This document shows, piece after piece, positions 10,504-22,216 of a stretch of DNA of 64,000 bases. The position numbers and the translations under genes are program-made. This stretch comes from Gautieria morchelliformis (taxonomy: Eukaryota > Basidiomycota > Agaricomycetes > Gomphales > Gomphaceae), in contig WHVA01000057.1 in assembly GCA_015179125.1 (NCBI GenBank), forward strand, positions 272,525-336,524, in the 5' to 3' direction. The first letter of the stretch is position 1. Every line of letters begins with the position of its first letter. The notes beneath the pieces are model-generated. The model saw nothing but the letters and a program-made list of their open reading frames with translations, ran no database searches and had not been told where the DNA came from.

Positions 10504-11409
10504 GTCCCCTCTCTGGCGGCCTGACATAGTAGCAAATGGTTCGATATTTAATTCCAGGCCGACCACAAGCGTTTTCTTTCGTGGTTTATTTAGCTTCTGT
10601 GATCTATGCATGACTTAATATATCAAATCGCCTTCCATGAACGAATGCGAGGATCGTTGATAAGGAGAAAGCCACCCAACCGATATCGCTAGCAGAGAGA
10701 GGCGCAACAACGTCCCCCGGGTTCTTCAGTGTCTCAATTGAACTTGTCCAGACCGCAAGACCGGGATACACAACACCATCGGATCCTGCCAGTGGTTGCA
10801 GTTTAGGCCCCGCCATATGCAAGAAGTGTCAGATAATGTCCGAGCTTTAGCTCAAAGCAGATTCACCGTCTCCTTACCCAAACCTCCCTCCGAGCTTTGG
10901 CCGCCTTTGCCTCAGTGGGCGGCTGTGGCCTGTGCCTGACCTTTTATCCTCGTACGTAGATAAGAGCTAGGCTAGACGTTGAGTAAGCTGCTTACGTCCA
11001 GCCCTGAATCCCTTTGAACTCCGATCATCGATGTTTCTTTTTGCACATGGCATTTGTGATGGCTCGAAAAGAACCCCTGCAAATCCCTACATATCCATGG
11101 TTCGTCGGGCTCTAAACCTGCGGTCAATTTCTGATAGAACTTTGGTCCAGATTGCACCCAGGCCCCGAAGTTCCTCAAAAAATGAACATGTGCCAGTCTC
11201 GAGTGCAACTTTTTTTTCTCGTCATTCGATTCAACCTCAGGCTAAGCCTATGTGGTCACTACACAATATGACTAATAAGCGTGTCTTCCCCCTCGCCCCC
11301 CCAGTGGGCTCCCATCCCACTGCTATTCGTTACGCAAAAATGATGCAAGTATGAGAGTGCTCCCTCGAGTGTTCACATATGCGGGCGGTGGCGGTGCAGC
11401 AATGATAAA
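10504..11409. other. No recognisable gene
   Basis: A small minus-strand frame at 10604-10822 (72 residues, starting MHMAGPKLQPLAG) has a hydrophobic C-terminal half but no family I recognise. Nothing else is supported up to the duplication boundary at about 11410. Confidence 0.45.
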
Positions 11410-12412
11410 TACTGAGGTCTATTCCTTTAAGAACAGTCAAGCCAATAGCAGTTGTGTCCACGTCGTTTCTGTAGGAGTTCGGTTTTCATCGGGCAGTGAA
11501 TAAGGCCCAGATGCATACGGATAATCCACTGTGATGAATTGCCCCTTTGTCTGCATATTGAAATAGGCATCAACCGCTGTATTGTCAAAATGTTACTTAA
11601 GGCGCACACTTGAAAAAGTTGAACTGGCGCTCTGGTTGCACGAAATCGACCAGCCGCCTGGTTCAGAGGGGAACAACAAGCAAAACAAAATCAGCGAGTG
11701 GCGAGTGGTAAGAAGGAAAGACAGGCACGCTGACGACATACCGGTCTCCAGTGGCTTCCAGTATTAAAAGCTGTGCAAAGTTGTCTTCGATGGGCTCATT
11801 TTCGGATGTGTAAGAGATCAAACACATTTGGTTCTCGCTGAGATACTCCCTTGCCCTAACGACGGGATCTCCACAGATCTAATAGTTGTTGTGAGAGATT
11901 TGTACAATCCCTAGGGAGCTTGCATTTTCCACTTTGTCATCAATGAAGATAGTCCCGCGGATCCATTTCTGTGTGTGTGACAAAACGTGGCGGTAGAAAC
12001 CGAGGTGGGGCTTTCGCTCCCCACCCGCTGCAGACGTAAACACGCCGTCGAAGGGGTTCCAGGTGGACGCGTCGACTTTGGTTTTCGGGACTTGGTGGTC
12101 AGGAGAGGAGATGTTGGACAGTGCATACACACAGTAGTGTCCGCGAGTTTTAATGTCTCAAAGGAGACTAAACATGCCATGATCGTAAGACAGGGTGTCG
12201 CGAGCAGCTTGAAATGCAGTTGTCGTGACTTGTGTCTCCAATGATAGCAGAACACTGGGCATAGCATTCCTCCTGGGACATGTTTCCCTTCTCATATTCA
12301 AACCAGACTGGTGAGCGAAGTAACCTCCTAAGATCTTGAGACGTTACGGCTGGATTCGAGGCTGGAGACCACGTGAATAATACGTCACCAATGTCGAAAA
12401 CTATGTTCTCGA
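11410..12412 (-). pseudogene. HAD-domain terpene-cyclase-like gene, truncated copy 1
   Basis: On the minus strand the first HAD motif reads VFDIGDVLFTW near 12395, followed by the region around YALSNISSPDHQV and the late HAD motif IFIDDKVEN near 11935. Downstream are LSENQMCLISYTSENEPI, FITVDYPYASGPYSLP and NDVDTT (near 11460), a DxDTT motif of class II terpene cyclases. Family knowledge: fungal HAD-like drimane-type sesquiterpene cyclases combine these motifs. A frameshift near 12250 (before LETQVTTTAFQAARDSL) is shared with copy 2, so the gene was broken before the duplication. The last part of the protein is missing because the duplication ends at 11410. The exact product is inferred. Confidence 0.6.
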
Positions 12413-12535
12413 CAGACGGAGGATTGTGTGAGACATGAAATTAAGGGGAAGCTACGGCCGAAGCAACACATGTAAAAACTCATATCTTGATGTCGTTGAG
12501 GTATGACATCCTGCAACAACGAGACAGGTGGTGTG

Positions 12536-13089
12536 TAGGGATGCACACCGTGCCGTACATCCACGGCTGTACGGTGCCGTATTACGGCCACGGCACCCGT
12601 ACCGTCAAGGCTCGGTGTGCTGTGCCGACGGTACGGTATACGGTACAGTTTGACACCGTATATACCGTACAAATACGGCCGTGTACGGTATGTACAGTAT
12701 GTATACGGCATGCATCGGTAAACGCCGAAAACGTGTTAGCCGAGCCAAAAACACAGCGCCTGACGGGCGCTACTGCTGGCACGTACACATCGGGCATGCC
12801 TAATTAGTCTGCATAGGCTGACATAAAGCGCAGCTACCTGTGTAGGCCACATAGGCGAGCATACTAATATAATGAAACGTCATAGTCTATGCGGATCGGT
12901 CGCTAACCGATCTTCCAATAGCCCCACCGTATAATATTGCCGTCAACCGTAATACGGCCGGTACGGTGCCATACCGTACCGTCAGAGGGGAGAGGTCTTG
13001 ATCATACGGACGACATACAGTCTGCCGTATCCGTCAACCCGCCGTACATTATACGGCCGTGGCCGTAATACGGACGGTGTGCATCCCTA
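12536..13089. mobile_element. Non-autonomous hAT-type MITE (554 bp)
   Basis: The ends are inverted repeats starting TAGGGATGCACACCGT, flanked by an 8-bp direct duplication GTGGTGTG at 12528-12535 and 13090-13097. The other duplication copy carries a single GTGGTGTG at 61519-61526 with no insert, so the boundaries are exact. An 8-bp target duplication with TAGGG-type ends is the hAT signature. There is no transposase frame. The interior is dominated by variants of ACGGTACGGTA. Confidence 0.93.
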
Positions 13090-13429
13090 GTGGTGTGAGG
13101 GATTTGGTGAGACAGATATAGATAGGTTGAAGGGTGTGGCGCCCTGCCAACAAAACTGTTGAAGACTAGATAGTCAGAATAGACTTTGCATACCTTCCAT
13201 GTTCCACCACAAGGAAATAACGCCAGACATACACAGTACGTGAAGTTCACAGAACCTCCGGAGAACTGTGCCTCACCCGTGAAGGACACGGTCTCAGACT
13301 ACCCATGTGGAACTGTCAACGAGAACGCACTTGAGAAGGACGAAACTCACTGCACCTATAGATTCGACAGGCCTGAGTGCAAGGCCATCGGTATGCGACA
13401 CTGAGCACATGACCCGATTTGACATTCAC

Positions 13430-13610
13430 GTACAGCACCTCAGCCAACATACGGAGCATTGGCAATCAAGCACGCCAGGTACCCGAAAGGATCAATTAAT
13501 GTGACCAGACTTAAGCTCCAAGAATCAACACACCATCGCGTTATCCACCACAGAGGCCGAATGCATGTCATGCAGGGATACGAGTGGAACTTACGGTAAC
13601 AGACGTGCGA
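13430..13610 (+). pseudogene. copia RNase H remnant
   Basis: The frame reads NTIALSTTEAECMSC (clearest in the second copy at about 61945-62000), the motif that follows SKKQ in the RNase H of copia polyproteins, preceded by YGALAIKHARYPKGSIN-like residues in a shifted frame. Only about 60 codons remain and the frame is broken. It is present in both duplication copies. Confidence 0.6.
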
Positions 13611-13642
13611 CGAGGTGAAAAGGCATTTCGGGTCAAAATACA

Positions 13643-13710
13643 AGTCCGGATAAAATTTGGGTAATGTCTGAGTAGGTTCCCGGATAAAATTGAGGGTAAT
13701 GGCTAGGACC
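13643..13710. repeat. Short minisatellite, two units
   Basis: Two units built on CCCGGATAAAATTTGGGTAATG lie here. The corresponding place in the other copy has about five (62071-62235). Confidence 0.75.
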
Positions 13711-13762
13711 AAATTACATCAGTGTTATCATTGTTTGGTCATACACTGTAGCTTGCTCCACC

Positions 13763-15385
13763 ATGCCTTGGCCAGCTCACATTGTCACAAAGTCCTCTCT
13801 TCTGCTGGACACAGAGACAATCCAGAATAAGTTCTTTGGGTTCTATAATAGTATTCTCAATGAATGCTTCCCTTCCCCCCATTTCATGGTCACACCCCAG
13901 TACACCACTGCAGAGGCTCAAACAGGTGGTCCTGACGCCATCAATTTTGCGATCACTTATGTCATTGAGCTGTTGGGTGTCGACAGCCCCATTTTCTTCA
14001 TTGAAATCAAGCCTCCCACATACCTTCCTTCCATAGCCACACGTCAATATGCTGAAAACCAAGTTCAAACCCGGTTCAAGCAACTTGCCCATCTTGTTGC
14101 AATACCAAAGTTGTATGGAGTCAGCGCTATAGGAAGACAACTCTCTTACTACACATATGAAAGAGCCAGTGGTACTGTTGAACCCGTTGCCTTGGCAGAC
14201 TCCATCTCCAGTGTTGTGGACACTGCCCCTATTGGGAGGTGGAACACAAATATCATGCAGGAGGAGGGTCATGCCAAGTTCTTGGTGTCAAGATTGGTGT
14301 TTAGGCGTTAATATCATGTATTAGTGAACACAGCGAATGCCCGAATGACTTGTGCGAATAAGTATGCCGTTTGGGGAATATGTGAACGAATGAATGTTCA
14401 CAAGATAGGAGGGTTGCCAGAACGGGGCTCGCCCTATCTACAGTCGTAGCGAAATGGCCCATGGCACTTGACAATACAACGTGCAAGGTGTCACGGAAGG
14501 GCTGTCTAAGGAGCGACAATCCCTTCGCCAACAGCGCAGAAAATAGTTCGAAGGCTAAGGTAACGAAGATGAAGCATGAGAACTCACCAGTGATGCCTAA
14601 GTCCTCTGCTGGTCGAAGATAGAAATCTCCAAGAGAAGGCTCAAGACGATGATCACAGCGAGGTCAAGTTTGCACAAGATGGACGACGTATGATAATTGA
14701 ACTGGAGAATATACATGCGAATATAAACTACTTATATCGAATGCTCGCAAGGTATTAGCAAATAGGAAAGAGGCCGTTGTGAGTCAGGGTCAGATAGGGG
14801 TGCGCAGTCATGATACTAAGTAGATGTAATAAACATACAATAGAGTGAGGGAAGAATGCAAACATGAAACAACAGAGAATAAAGGTGGCGAAGGCACTTA
14901 TGGACAAAACCATGTCTTGGGACCCACATACATGCTACCCTGCACGGACTCTTTGTCTACCAGGTTGATCCCGCACGACCTATGGAAGGGACGTCCTACG
15001 AACACACTTTGGCCATACGAACACCCAATGGGGTTGGATTAAGATGATGGGGTTAATGATGAACCATCATGCCGGGTGAATGGTATCGATCATATTTGAT
15101 GGTGTGCCTGCTGGCGAAATGCGTGAGCAGCGAATAGCAGTTCGGAGAATGGGACGAACAGCGGGTAGAGTGGATGTAGAGGGGGAGTGGTCGGTGGGTG
15201 GGGTGAACTCTGGCAAAGATGCTAGGGAGTGACGAGAGGGAACATAGAGACAGTGGGGTAAGAGAAATAGACAGGTCTTGACACTTGGCAGTAGTAGAGG
15301 AAATTAAGCAAATGGTTGCGAGCTTTGGTATGGATCTATGTATTCTGTTGTTCAACCTTCCCTTACATCATTCTAGAGTGTTGTG
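13763..15385 (+). pseudogene. Nuclease-like hypothetical protein, copy 1, split by a solo LTR
   Basis: It starts MPWPAHIVTKSSLL. Conserved features shared with two other copies in the window (58134 and 62295) are NKFFG.YNS, PQYTTAEA, a core VDSPIFFIEIKPP near 13995, then RFKQLAHLVAIPKLYGVSAIGRQLSYYTYE and ending PIGRWNTNIMQEEG. A 998-bp solo LTR (14286-15283) interrupts the gene after residue 174. The last 30 or so codons (VVEEIKQMVASFG) resume at 15289. The D...E-I-K arrangement resembles a PD-(D/E)XK nuclease-fold core; that is my inference, and the family is otherwise one of the expanded uncharacterised proteins of agaricomycetes. Confidence 0.7.
14286..15283. mobile_element. Solo LTR (998 bp)
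   Basis: The ends are TGTCAAGA and TCTTGACA, flanked by a 5-bp duplication CTTGG at 14281-14285 and 15284-15288. The paralogous site at 62814-62818 has a single CTTGG and no insert. TG...CA ends, a 5-bp duplication and no coding sequence identify a solo LTR left after recombination. No matching full element lies in the window. Confidence 0.9.
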
Positions 15386-17451
15386 ATGTATTTTGTCCCT
15401 GTGAGCTAGTCTGTGGCATCACCATTGGTCAGTATCATTGATGGTGAGGAGAGATATACTTCACAGAAGTTGGGGATCAACCAGTGTATTACTCAGTCTA
15501 GCTTCCTTCCATTTCATGTAAAATAATCTTGATTTTCTGTGCTGTTTCAGTGAGGCTACTATGGACGTTCCTCTCCCCTTTGGTTTGAAGTTTTACTTGC
15601 AAACATCATGAAGTTTCCATTCCCAGTTACCTCTCACACTTAAATGACTTGTGTGTGTACATATTAAGTGCACATTGCAGATAAGTCCGAGTCCGAAAAT
15701 AATGTATTTCCAATTGTGTCTATAAATGTTCACTGGAGATGCCGGCTTTATTGGGATCCCCACTCCAACTGCAAGGAGGGGAGGGTTCTGCCGACATAAC
15801 CTCAAAGGATACCGACCTTTTCTGCAAGATTATGTTGTATAAAACACTTCACCACTTTTTTTTATATCCCTGCATTATCAGTTACTATTCCAGTCCTATT
15901 TCACTTGGTTGACTGCCATCATTATCTTGGCCTCTTGTAATATTAGCTTTGTCCTTATTCTCATTGCTTTGTCCAGGTGATATTGTATTAGTACCTTTCT
16001 GTGGTTCCCATCATTATCTTGGGTTCAGCTTCACTTTTACACCCGCACTGTTATTTTTGTGGCTGCGCTCTTTTATACGACTTATATTCATCCCCATTCA
16101 CCTGTGTACATCAGTCATTTGGTGTTCTTCTCCTAGTCTGTAGGTAAGTCTTTCCTGTTGTCCATTTACTTCTTCGCTGATTTTCTGCAATGTTGTTCTT
16201 TTTTTGAGATGCTGTTTCCATGTTATATCTGTGTTAGACTATGTCCACCATGTCCCATCTAAGCACCTGTCCATCTTCTACTTCTCATGCCACACCTCAG
16301 TCAAGTGTACTTCCATATTAGTGTTCTCCTCCCTACGATAACCTGGAGACAGTTCTTCTGCAACGCACCTGCATGTTTTTGTTATCTTTGTGTTCAAGAC
16401 TGCACATATCTGATATCTCTAACTCCTACTGACCGCCATGTCAAGCAAGGTTTAGTTGATTGTATATTGTGTACAGTTCATGATGATTGTGTCTTCTCTG
16501 ATACTGCCTCTTTCACCTCACTTCAGGATCGTTGCATGCTGTATCTTTCCGGTTCGCCAACACGTCCTCTTACAGAAACCACTGAGAAATCTGCACCCCT
16601 GCAAAGAGGATGGATGCTCCACGCCGCTGCCGTCGTCGAATGAAGAGCACATGGTCCTCACTGAGTTCCCTTTCATACTTTGATATATACATGCCTCTTT
16701 CTAGCTTTGCCTTAAGTGCGGCGCCGCATTCAACTCCGGACCGATGGATTCATGAATCCCCAGGTTTTGCACGAATACCACTTGTAACAAATATGGTGTG
16801 TATATAAAGATTGTGCCACTCTTCACACAGTGAAGAAATCATCTAGATCTAACTTGAAGACGTATGGCGTGCCCAACTAACGGCGTCGGGAACGGGCACT
16901 GTTGCGCCGCTACCGATGTCTTATAACTGTCTCTCTTGCAGGCATTATAACGTCTCGCCTCAATACCTCAGGTCGAGCCGGCATCCCGTTGATGCCGTGC
17001 TTAGGACTCATTGGCGTGAACCGTGACGGCCGCGGCGCTCTGACTCTACTACGTACTTGTTGTACACATGAGGTTCTACAACGCGGACAAATGATCAGGA
17101 CAAGACAATTCGCCGATAGGTATTGCAGTGAACCAGGCGAGGGTTACCATCATGTCAGACTCACTGTGCTTGTCCCAGTTCAAGGCGTACCGCGTTCATC
17201 TTAGTCCACTCCCTTCTCAATCCCTTCCATTCTGAGTCTTACTCGCCTTCCCAGAGGTTACTCACTTTCTCGCCAGCTACTACCAACCTGTCAACTGTCC
17301 AATGCGGAGTCAAAGTGGCGCTGGCTCGGTGCGAGGTCTGGGTACTTCACGAGATATACGAAGGACTGGGATGGAGTTGCCACTGGAAGATGTCGATGAG
17401 GATACGCTGTCTACATAGCACAATCTCAGAAGCTAGACTCAAAAGTTTCCA
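15386..17451. other. AT-rich stretch without recognisable genes
   Basis: 15386-16476 is shared with 62917-64000. It contains two similar blocks (CCATCATTATCTTGG near 15917 and 16008) and pyrimidine-rich runs, with no convincing protein. 16477-17451 shows no motif I recognise. Confidence 0.5.
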
Positions 17452-18190
17452 CTATAGGGTCATAGGCAGAGTAAGCCAGCGTACGCCGAAACCCAAGAGA
17501 GTCAGAGCGGCAAGAGGAACGACGCGACGCGCAAGAACATGCATAGACAGTGCTGTCGGCCCTTTCGCTCCTTCAGTTTCAATGTCTAGAATCTCCTGCA
17601 AAGTGAGCGGGGCTAAGTTCCATTCCAAATGGTGAGTACCGTGGTGAAGAAGTGAGGACGCAGGGGAAGAGCTCACGGAGGTCTGCTACTTCGAGATACT
17701 CTTTGAGACGATATTTCTTCGTACTTTGGCTAGTCGCAAATTTTGAGTATAGGGATGACCATGGGACAGGAACACAGACGTCACAATTACCACTCCTTTA
17801 CTCCTCACCCAGGAGAGAATAACTTGTGCAGGTGTGGCGTTGAGCCTTTTTGCCGCTCGCTGGATGGGCTTGTCAACTGGGCCGCCAGACACCTTGGTTA
17901 TAGGACTTTGCGAAAAACCATGACCACATGTCAGGACACATATGAAGTAGCCTGAATTATTGAACGTACGTGAGGGAGCTATAGGCTTCGGTGACAATAT
18001 TGAATTTCGCGGAAAACTCCAATAGGGAGGCATTCTGAACGTAGTTGTATGGGTGAAACAAGACCTATACTCCACACAAATTAGTCACTTGTGCATAGTA
18101 CGCCACCGTGCTTATACTGACCTGATTCACTGCAGGGACAACTTTCGCAGTCTTCAGAAGTTCTATGAGATTCTCACTTGACTCGCAACG
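17452..18190 (-). pseudogene. Aldo/keto reductase, C-terminal half
   Basis: On the minus strand the order is ENLIELLKTAKVVPAVNQ (about 18185-18132), then HPYNYVQNASLLEFSAKFNI, EAYSSLT, PVDKPIQRAAKRLNATPAQV (about 17850), SWVRSKGVVIVTS, KKYRLKEYLEVADL and AKGPTALSMHVLARR near the stop at 17452. The pieces join through plausible GT-AG introns, for example after VNQ and after SSLT. Family knowledge: these are strands and helices from the second half of the AKR barrel, including NADP(H)-binding residues. The catalytic tetrad lies in the N-terminal half, which is absent here. The piece begins exactly where the N-terminal half at 55390-56010 ends. Confidence 0.8.
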
Positions 18191-19538
18191 TGAACGGCAG
18201 TCGGAGACTTTTGAGCTCTGCATCTTTACCTTTACACCACTAGGGGCATCGTAACGGCGATGCGTCACCTTGGTACAAAGCCGTAAGTATGTTACTCAGC
18301 TTCACTGAGCAAGGTACCTTCGGCTCTGAACCAAGGTGTAATCGCCGTGACAACTGGCTTAATGGTGGGAGTGGAGTTCAGTGGTGCTGACATCTCCAAA
18401 GCCAATATTTCTGTCCCGTCCGAGATCATCTCTGTCATCGTGGCGCAAGCCCGTTTCGAGTTGCAATTGGAGCGTCGAAGCGAAGAGGGAGGCCGACAGT
18501 TTCGTACAGTCCTTAGGATCTTCGTAACCTTTCCATCCACGTCTTCGTCCTATCGTGGTCGACAGTGGTTCTGAAACGACACTAGCAGCGCCGCCTCGTT
18601 ATAGCAATACGGGCATAGGTCCCATTGCTCCATACTGAAATGAATTCACTCCGTGGAGGAACTGTGGACTGGATGCGATTCATATTGCCCTGTTCTCGGA
18701 GAAGACACGCCTCGACTAGGGCGAATTATTTATCAAGTACCCAGGGTGGCATGGCAAGCCTCATATCTGGAGTGTATATCCGAGCTATTGGTATCTAGCG
18801 ACTGATCCCGCAAATTCCAGGGATTCGCCGAGCATATTCGTTGCCCTGCCTGCGGGAGTCTACATACTGGCACGAATACCTGAACGGCCTCGTATATCGG
18901 AATGCAGCTCCCTGCCCTCCGAGCGACGGAGCGTATTATTACGTGGATTCCAGTGACTGGTCCACAATGGGAGTCGCTCAGGGCAAGCTGCTAGCTTGGG
19001 TATAAACTTCTACCACGAGAGATACGATAGTACAGTGCATCTCGCTCTTTCGGCCCATATCCTATGAGACATCACAGCAAATTGCCAACGGAAATCGCAG
19101 GATGTCATGGATCCCCCGAGTGCAGCCACTGCTTCATATGATGTCCAGGTTGTCTCGACCCTGCCTCGTCTATCATCGGCCGGTGCTATAGATCTTCAAG
19201 ACGAGCCGTCGGCTTTTTTCACGAATGCTTTGTGAAGCTCAGGGCGGCATGCGCGGTATCACGACACTTGTGGGCGTAGAATATATTTGCCTTTCGTCGC
19301 CAAATATGCTGCGCGTTTGCTTCACTCGATTTATGCCTTGCAGAGGGAATCCTTAACGCCACGCGTGCCCTATACTTATATGTACCATTATCGTCGACCT
19401 GAGTATCGACAGAACAGTGTTTGTTACTAAGATCAAACCTGTCCTCCTTTCCATAATAGTCCCCGGGCTGTCTGGCATACTGTAATACCGACCTATGCAT
19501 CGATATATCAGCAAGTCCGGTACTCTCCAAAGAACCCG
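18191..19538. other. No recognisable gene
   Basis: Short frames at 18292-18574 overlap on both strands without family motifs. Nothing else is supported. Confidence 0.45.
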
Positions 19539-19823
19539 ATGCAGGTGATCAGTCTCGGAAGTAAATGTCGGACGCTCGAGAAATGCAGACAATTGATCTT
19601 CCCCATGAAGCTTCTCCATCACGGAGAACGGTGCATCAACAGAATTGGAAGGGTCAAAGTCCCATTCATAAATCTGTGGGACAGGCAGTGTCTGGTCGAG
19701 ATGTTTCAGCAATTTGAGAACGAGAATCTCTCGTGTGAGCCTATCTTGGATCCACTGGTAAGATTTCTCGTCGGTTTTGAAGTTATACGTGATCCTGGCC
19801 ACCAATAGCTCCGCATCAGCCAT
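19539..19823 (-). pseudogene. APH-like phosphotransferase fragment, copy A
   Basis: It starts MADAELLVARITYNFKTDEK and continues LTREILVLKLLKHLDQTLPV and DFDPSNSVDAPFSVMEKLHG, the N-terminal lobe of the aminoglycoside-phosphotransferase-like kinase family common in fungal genomes. The matching frame at 51627 goes on to the catalytic HNDLDVRNV loop. Here the similarity ends at about 19540 and unrelated sequence follows. No catalytic residues are left. This family's substrates in fungi are mostly unknown, so no drug-resistance role should be read into it. Confidence 0.75.
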
Positions 19824-20241
19824 TTTTAACCCATAAACCTTTTAAAAGATGTTTATCTCGAGCAAGCTGAACGTTCCATGATGCGAGTTACCACGTTGAA
19901 AAAACCGCAGCCAAGTCGTGTGCAATCCAGGACTTCTCGTCCAAGCAACGGTAGACAGCAGATTGTAGGTTTGGTTGTTTAGTTGTGGATTGTAAATTGA
20001 TGGTGCCTTTGAAGAAATATGGCAGGGCATCTAAGCGACACTTCGCGTCAATAGCCAAACAATCATAATGTATGTACCTTATCCGTGTCTATCATGATGT
20101 AGCTAGACTAACTCAAATTTAATCGGTAAGGACGTAGAACCTGCACCAAGGGCGTACTTTTTGAGTAGTCTTGTGATAGTTTGATGGAGGCGTCTTTTCC
20201 ACAAATCAGCGCCTAACTGCGCAGCTTTTACAATGGGGTGA
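19612..20241. repeat. Duplicated segment B, copy 1
   Basis: Highly similar to 51418-52041 in the same orientation, from the APH-like start codon region through AATGGGGTGA. The copies then diverge abruptly, with a transposon-derived block starting here at 20242. Confidence 0.9.
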
Positions 20242-20504
20242 GCAAGTAAATTAGTCTAGTGTTCCTTCGATTTATTGACCTAGAAATCCTCTGTAGTGAA
20301 TTAATTTCTAGGTAGTGTATAATATATTTACAGTGACAACTAAATTCACTGAGAGAGTGAATTAATTTCTAGTCTATTCTTTTGAGCAACAAGTCCATAC
20401 CTACTGCCTATAATTCCTGTCTACTACAGACTGGGATGAGCTACTTCCACTGGTGGAATTCCAATACAACAACCATGTACATTCCACAACACAGCAGACT
20501 CCTG

Positions 20505-20817
20505 TCATGCTCAGTGAATTTAGTTGTCACTGAGAGAGGGGGAAATCTGTCTCACTGTGCATGTACTACTACCCGGCCTTTTAGCGCCCAAGAGCTCATG
20601 CGTCGAAGACATTTCAGACTCCGCTGGGTGCAGCCGCCTGTGAAAATAGAAATAACAAAGTGGAATGGAGGGGTAGAGAGTAACTAGAAAACTTCGAAAA
20701 TTATCAAAGAAATGGATGCATGGTACAAGAACAATGTGAGAAGAGATTGAAAAATCATACAACAAATTGAATATATTATGCTTGATTTTGGTGCAGGAGC
20801 ATAAATGCACCCAACAC
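20505..20817. repeat. Left arm of the long inverted repeat
   Basis: The reverse complement matches 21297-21605, including CATTTATGCTCCTGCACCAA and CAGGCGGCTGCACCCAGCGG, with scattered mismatches and small indels. Confidence 0.85.
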
Positions 20818-21296
20818 AGTCATACTGCCTCTCATTGACAAAGAGGCAGAGATATTGCTCCAGCTCCTGATTGACCTGTTCCGTCTATCTGTTACCCTGT
20901 GGATGGTATGCTGTGGTGGTAGCCAGCTTTATTCCAAGTAGGCGGTAGAGCTCCCGAGTCAGTTCCGTGACGAACTGCGGATCTCAGTCAGAAATGACTT
21001 GCTTCGGGAGCCCACGCAACTTCCAGACATGTGCAAGGAACAGGCGGGCCACTCCGAGGGATGTGATCATCGTGTGCATTGGAATGAAGTGGGACACCTT
21101 GCTTACCAAGTCCACAACGTTCATGATTGCATCATAGCCATGAGACTCTGGGAGTTCAATGATGAAGTCGACACGGATGGTGTCCCAGCAGGATTCTGGA
21201 ATCGGGAGTGGAACAAGGTCTCTGATGCCTTCTGGCTCAAATCAATGAGCTACATACAAAGGCTACAGATTCATACATGGCAGAAAAATTGTTGGG

Positions 21297-21605
21297 TGCA
21301 TTTATGCTCCTGCACCAAAATCAAGCATAATATGTTCGATTTACTGTATGGTGTTCCAATTCTTTCTCACATTGTTCTTGTACCATGCATCTATTTCTCT
21401 GATTATTTTCGAAATTTTCCAGTCACTCCTTATCTCTCCATTTCATTCTGTTATTCCTATTTTCACAGGCGGCTGCACCCAGCGGAGTTTGAAATGACTT
21501 CGACGCGCGAGCCCTTGGGCGCTAAAGGGCCGGGTGCACGTATATGCCTTCTGAGACAGGATAGTGCTCCTCTCTCAGTGACAATAAATTCACTGAGAGA
21601 GGCGA
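21297..21605. repeat. Right arm of the long inverted repeat
   Basis: Partner of 20505-20817. Both arms end in the LTR-like ACTGAGAGAG motif. Confidence 0.85.
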
Positions 21606-21796
21606 GTAGTATCTTTCATATTTACATAGCATGTTGACTGAAAATCATGTAGTGTATTTGATTCTAGGTATTGTATTAATATATTAGTGACAATAAATTC
21701 ACTGAGAGAGTACATTTGATTCTAGCTTTCTAAGAACTCTACCGAACCTTCCCTGCCATAGCCCCTAGTTGCTAACAAAAATTTTCAAGAGTGTTC

Positions 21797-22110
21797 AGTG
21801 AAGCAGGATGATGGAAGGATGCTGAAGAGCTGGAGGGTAAGGTCATGGAGGCAAGGAAAAGGGTCCTTGGTGAGGAGCATCCCGACACCCTGACCACCAT
21901 GGGTGACCTTGCCTCAACCTATTGGAATCAGGGCCGATGGAAGGATGCTGAAGAGCTGGAGTTTCAAGTCATGGAGTCGAGGAAGAGGGACCTTGGTGAG
22001 GAGCATTCTGATACCCTGACTGCCATGGACAACCTTGCCTCAACCTATCAGAATCAGGGCCGGTGGAAGATTGCTGAAGAGCTGGGGGTTCAAGTTATAG
22101 AGTGGAGCGT
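21797..22110 (+). pseudogene. Kinesin-light-chain-like TPR fragment
   Basis: Two and a half tandem repeats of about 42 residues with the TPR_10/TPR_12 pattern: VLGEEHPDTLTTMGDLASTY, NQGRWKDAEELEFQVME, then LGEEHSDTLTAMDNLASTY and NQGRWKIAEELGVQVIE. Fungal NLR-like and regulatory proteins carry long arrays of such repeats. There is no start, no N-terminal domain and the array stops early, so this is a stranded piece. Confidence 0.8.
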
Positions 22111-22216
22111 TTTGTACTCTTGTGGAGTGACTGAATATATTCAGGATCAATGGAGCGCCTCCTGTGCTCCATCTTGGATCTGTACCTTGAGCAGCCCCAG
22201 AACTTTGCCCTCATGA

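Larger units (their letters stand above)
11410..16476. repeat. Segmental duplication, copy 1
   Basis: Nearly identical to 60414-64000, starting from the shared ACTGAGGTCTATT. Copy 2 reaches the window end at the base matching about 16476, so the true length is unknown. After removing a 554-bp MITE and a 998-bp solo LTR with their target duplications, copy 1 is about 3.5 kb, against 3.59 kb in copy 2. Much of the remaining difference is a minisatellite expansion in copy 2. At the left edge copy 1 breaks inside the HAD/terpene-cyclase gene while copy 2 continues, so copy 1 is the truncated derivative. Confidence 0.93.
20242..21750. mobile_element. Rearranged gypsy fragment in inverted-repeat form
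   Basis: Inverted arms of about 310 bp (20505-20817 and 21297-21605) enclose about 480 bp. The enclosed minus strand reads Ty3/gypsy integrase pieces (NVVDLVSKVSHFIPMHTMIT, HVWKLRGLPKQVISD, TTTAYHPQG, VNQELEQYLCLFVNER), with stops. The next integrase piece (DELLPLVEFQYNNHVHSTTQ) lies on the plus strand at about 20430-20505, so the gene was cut and inverted. The outer edges carry similar sequence ending in TTCACTGAGAGAGT (about 20350 and 21700). It begins exactly where duplicated segment B stops matching. Confidence 0.65.
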
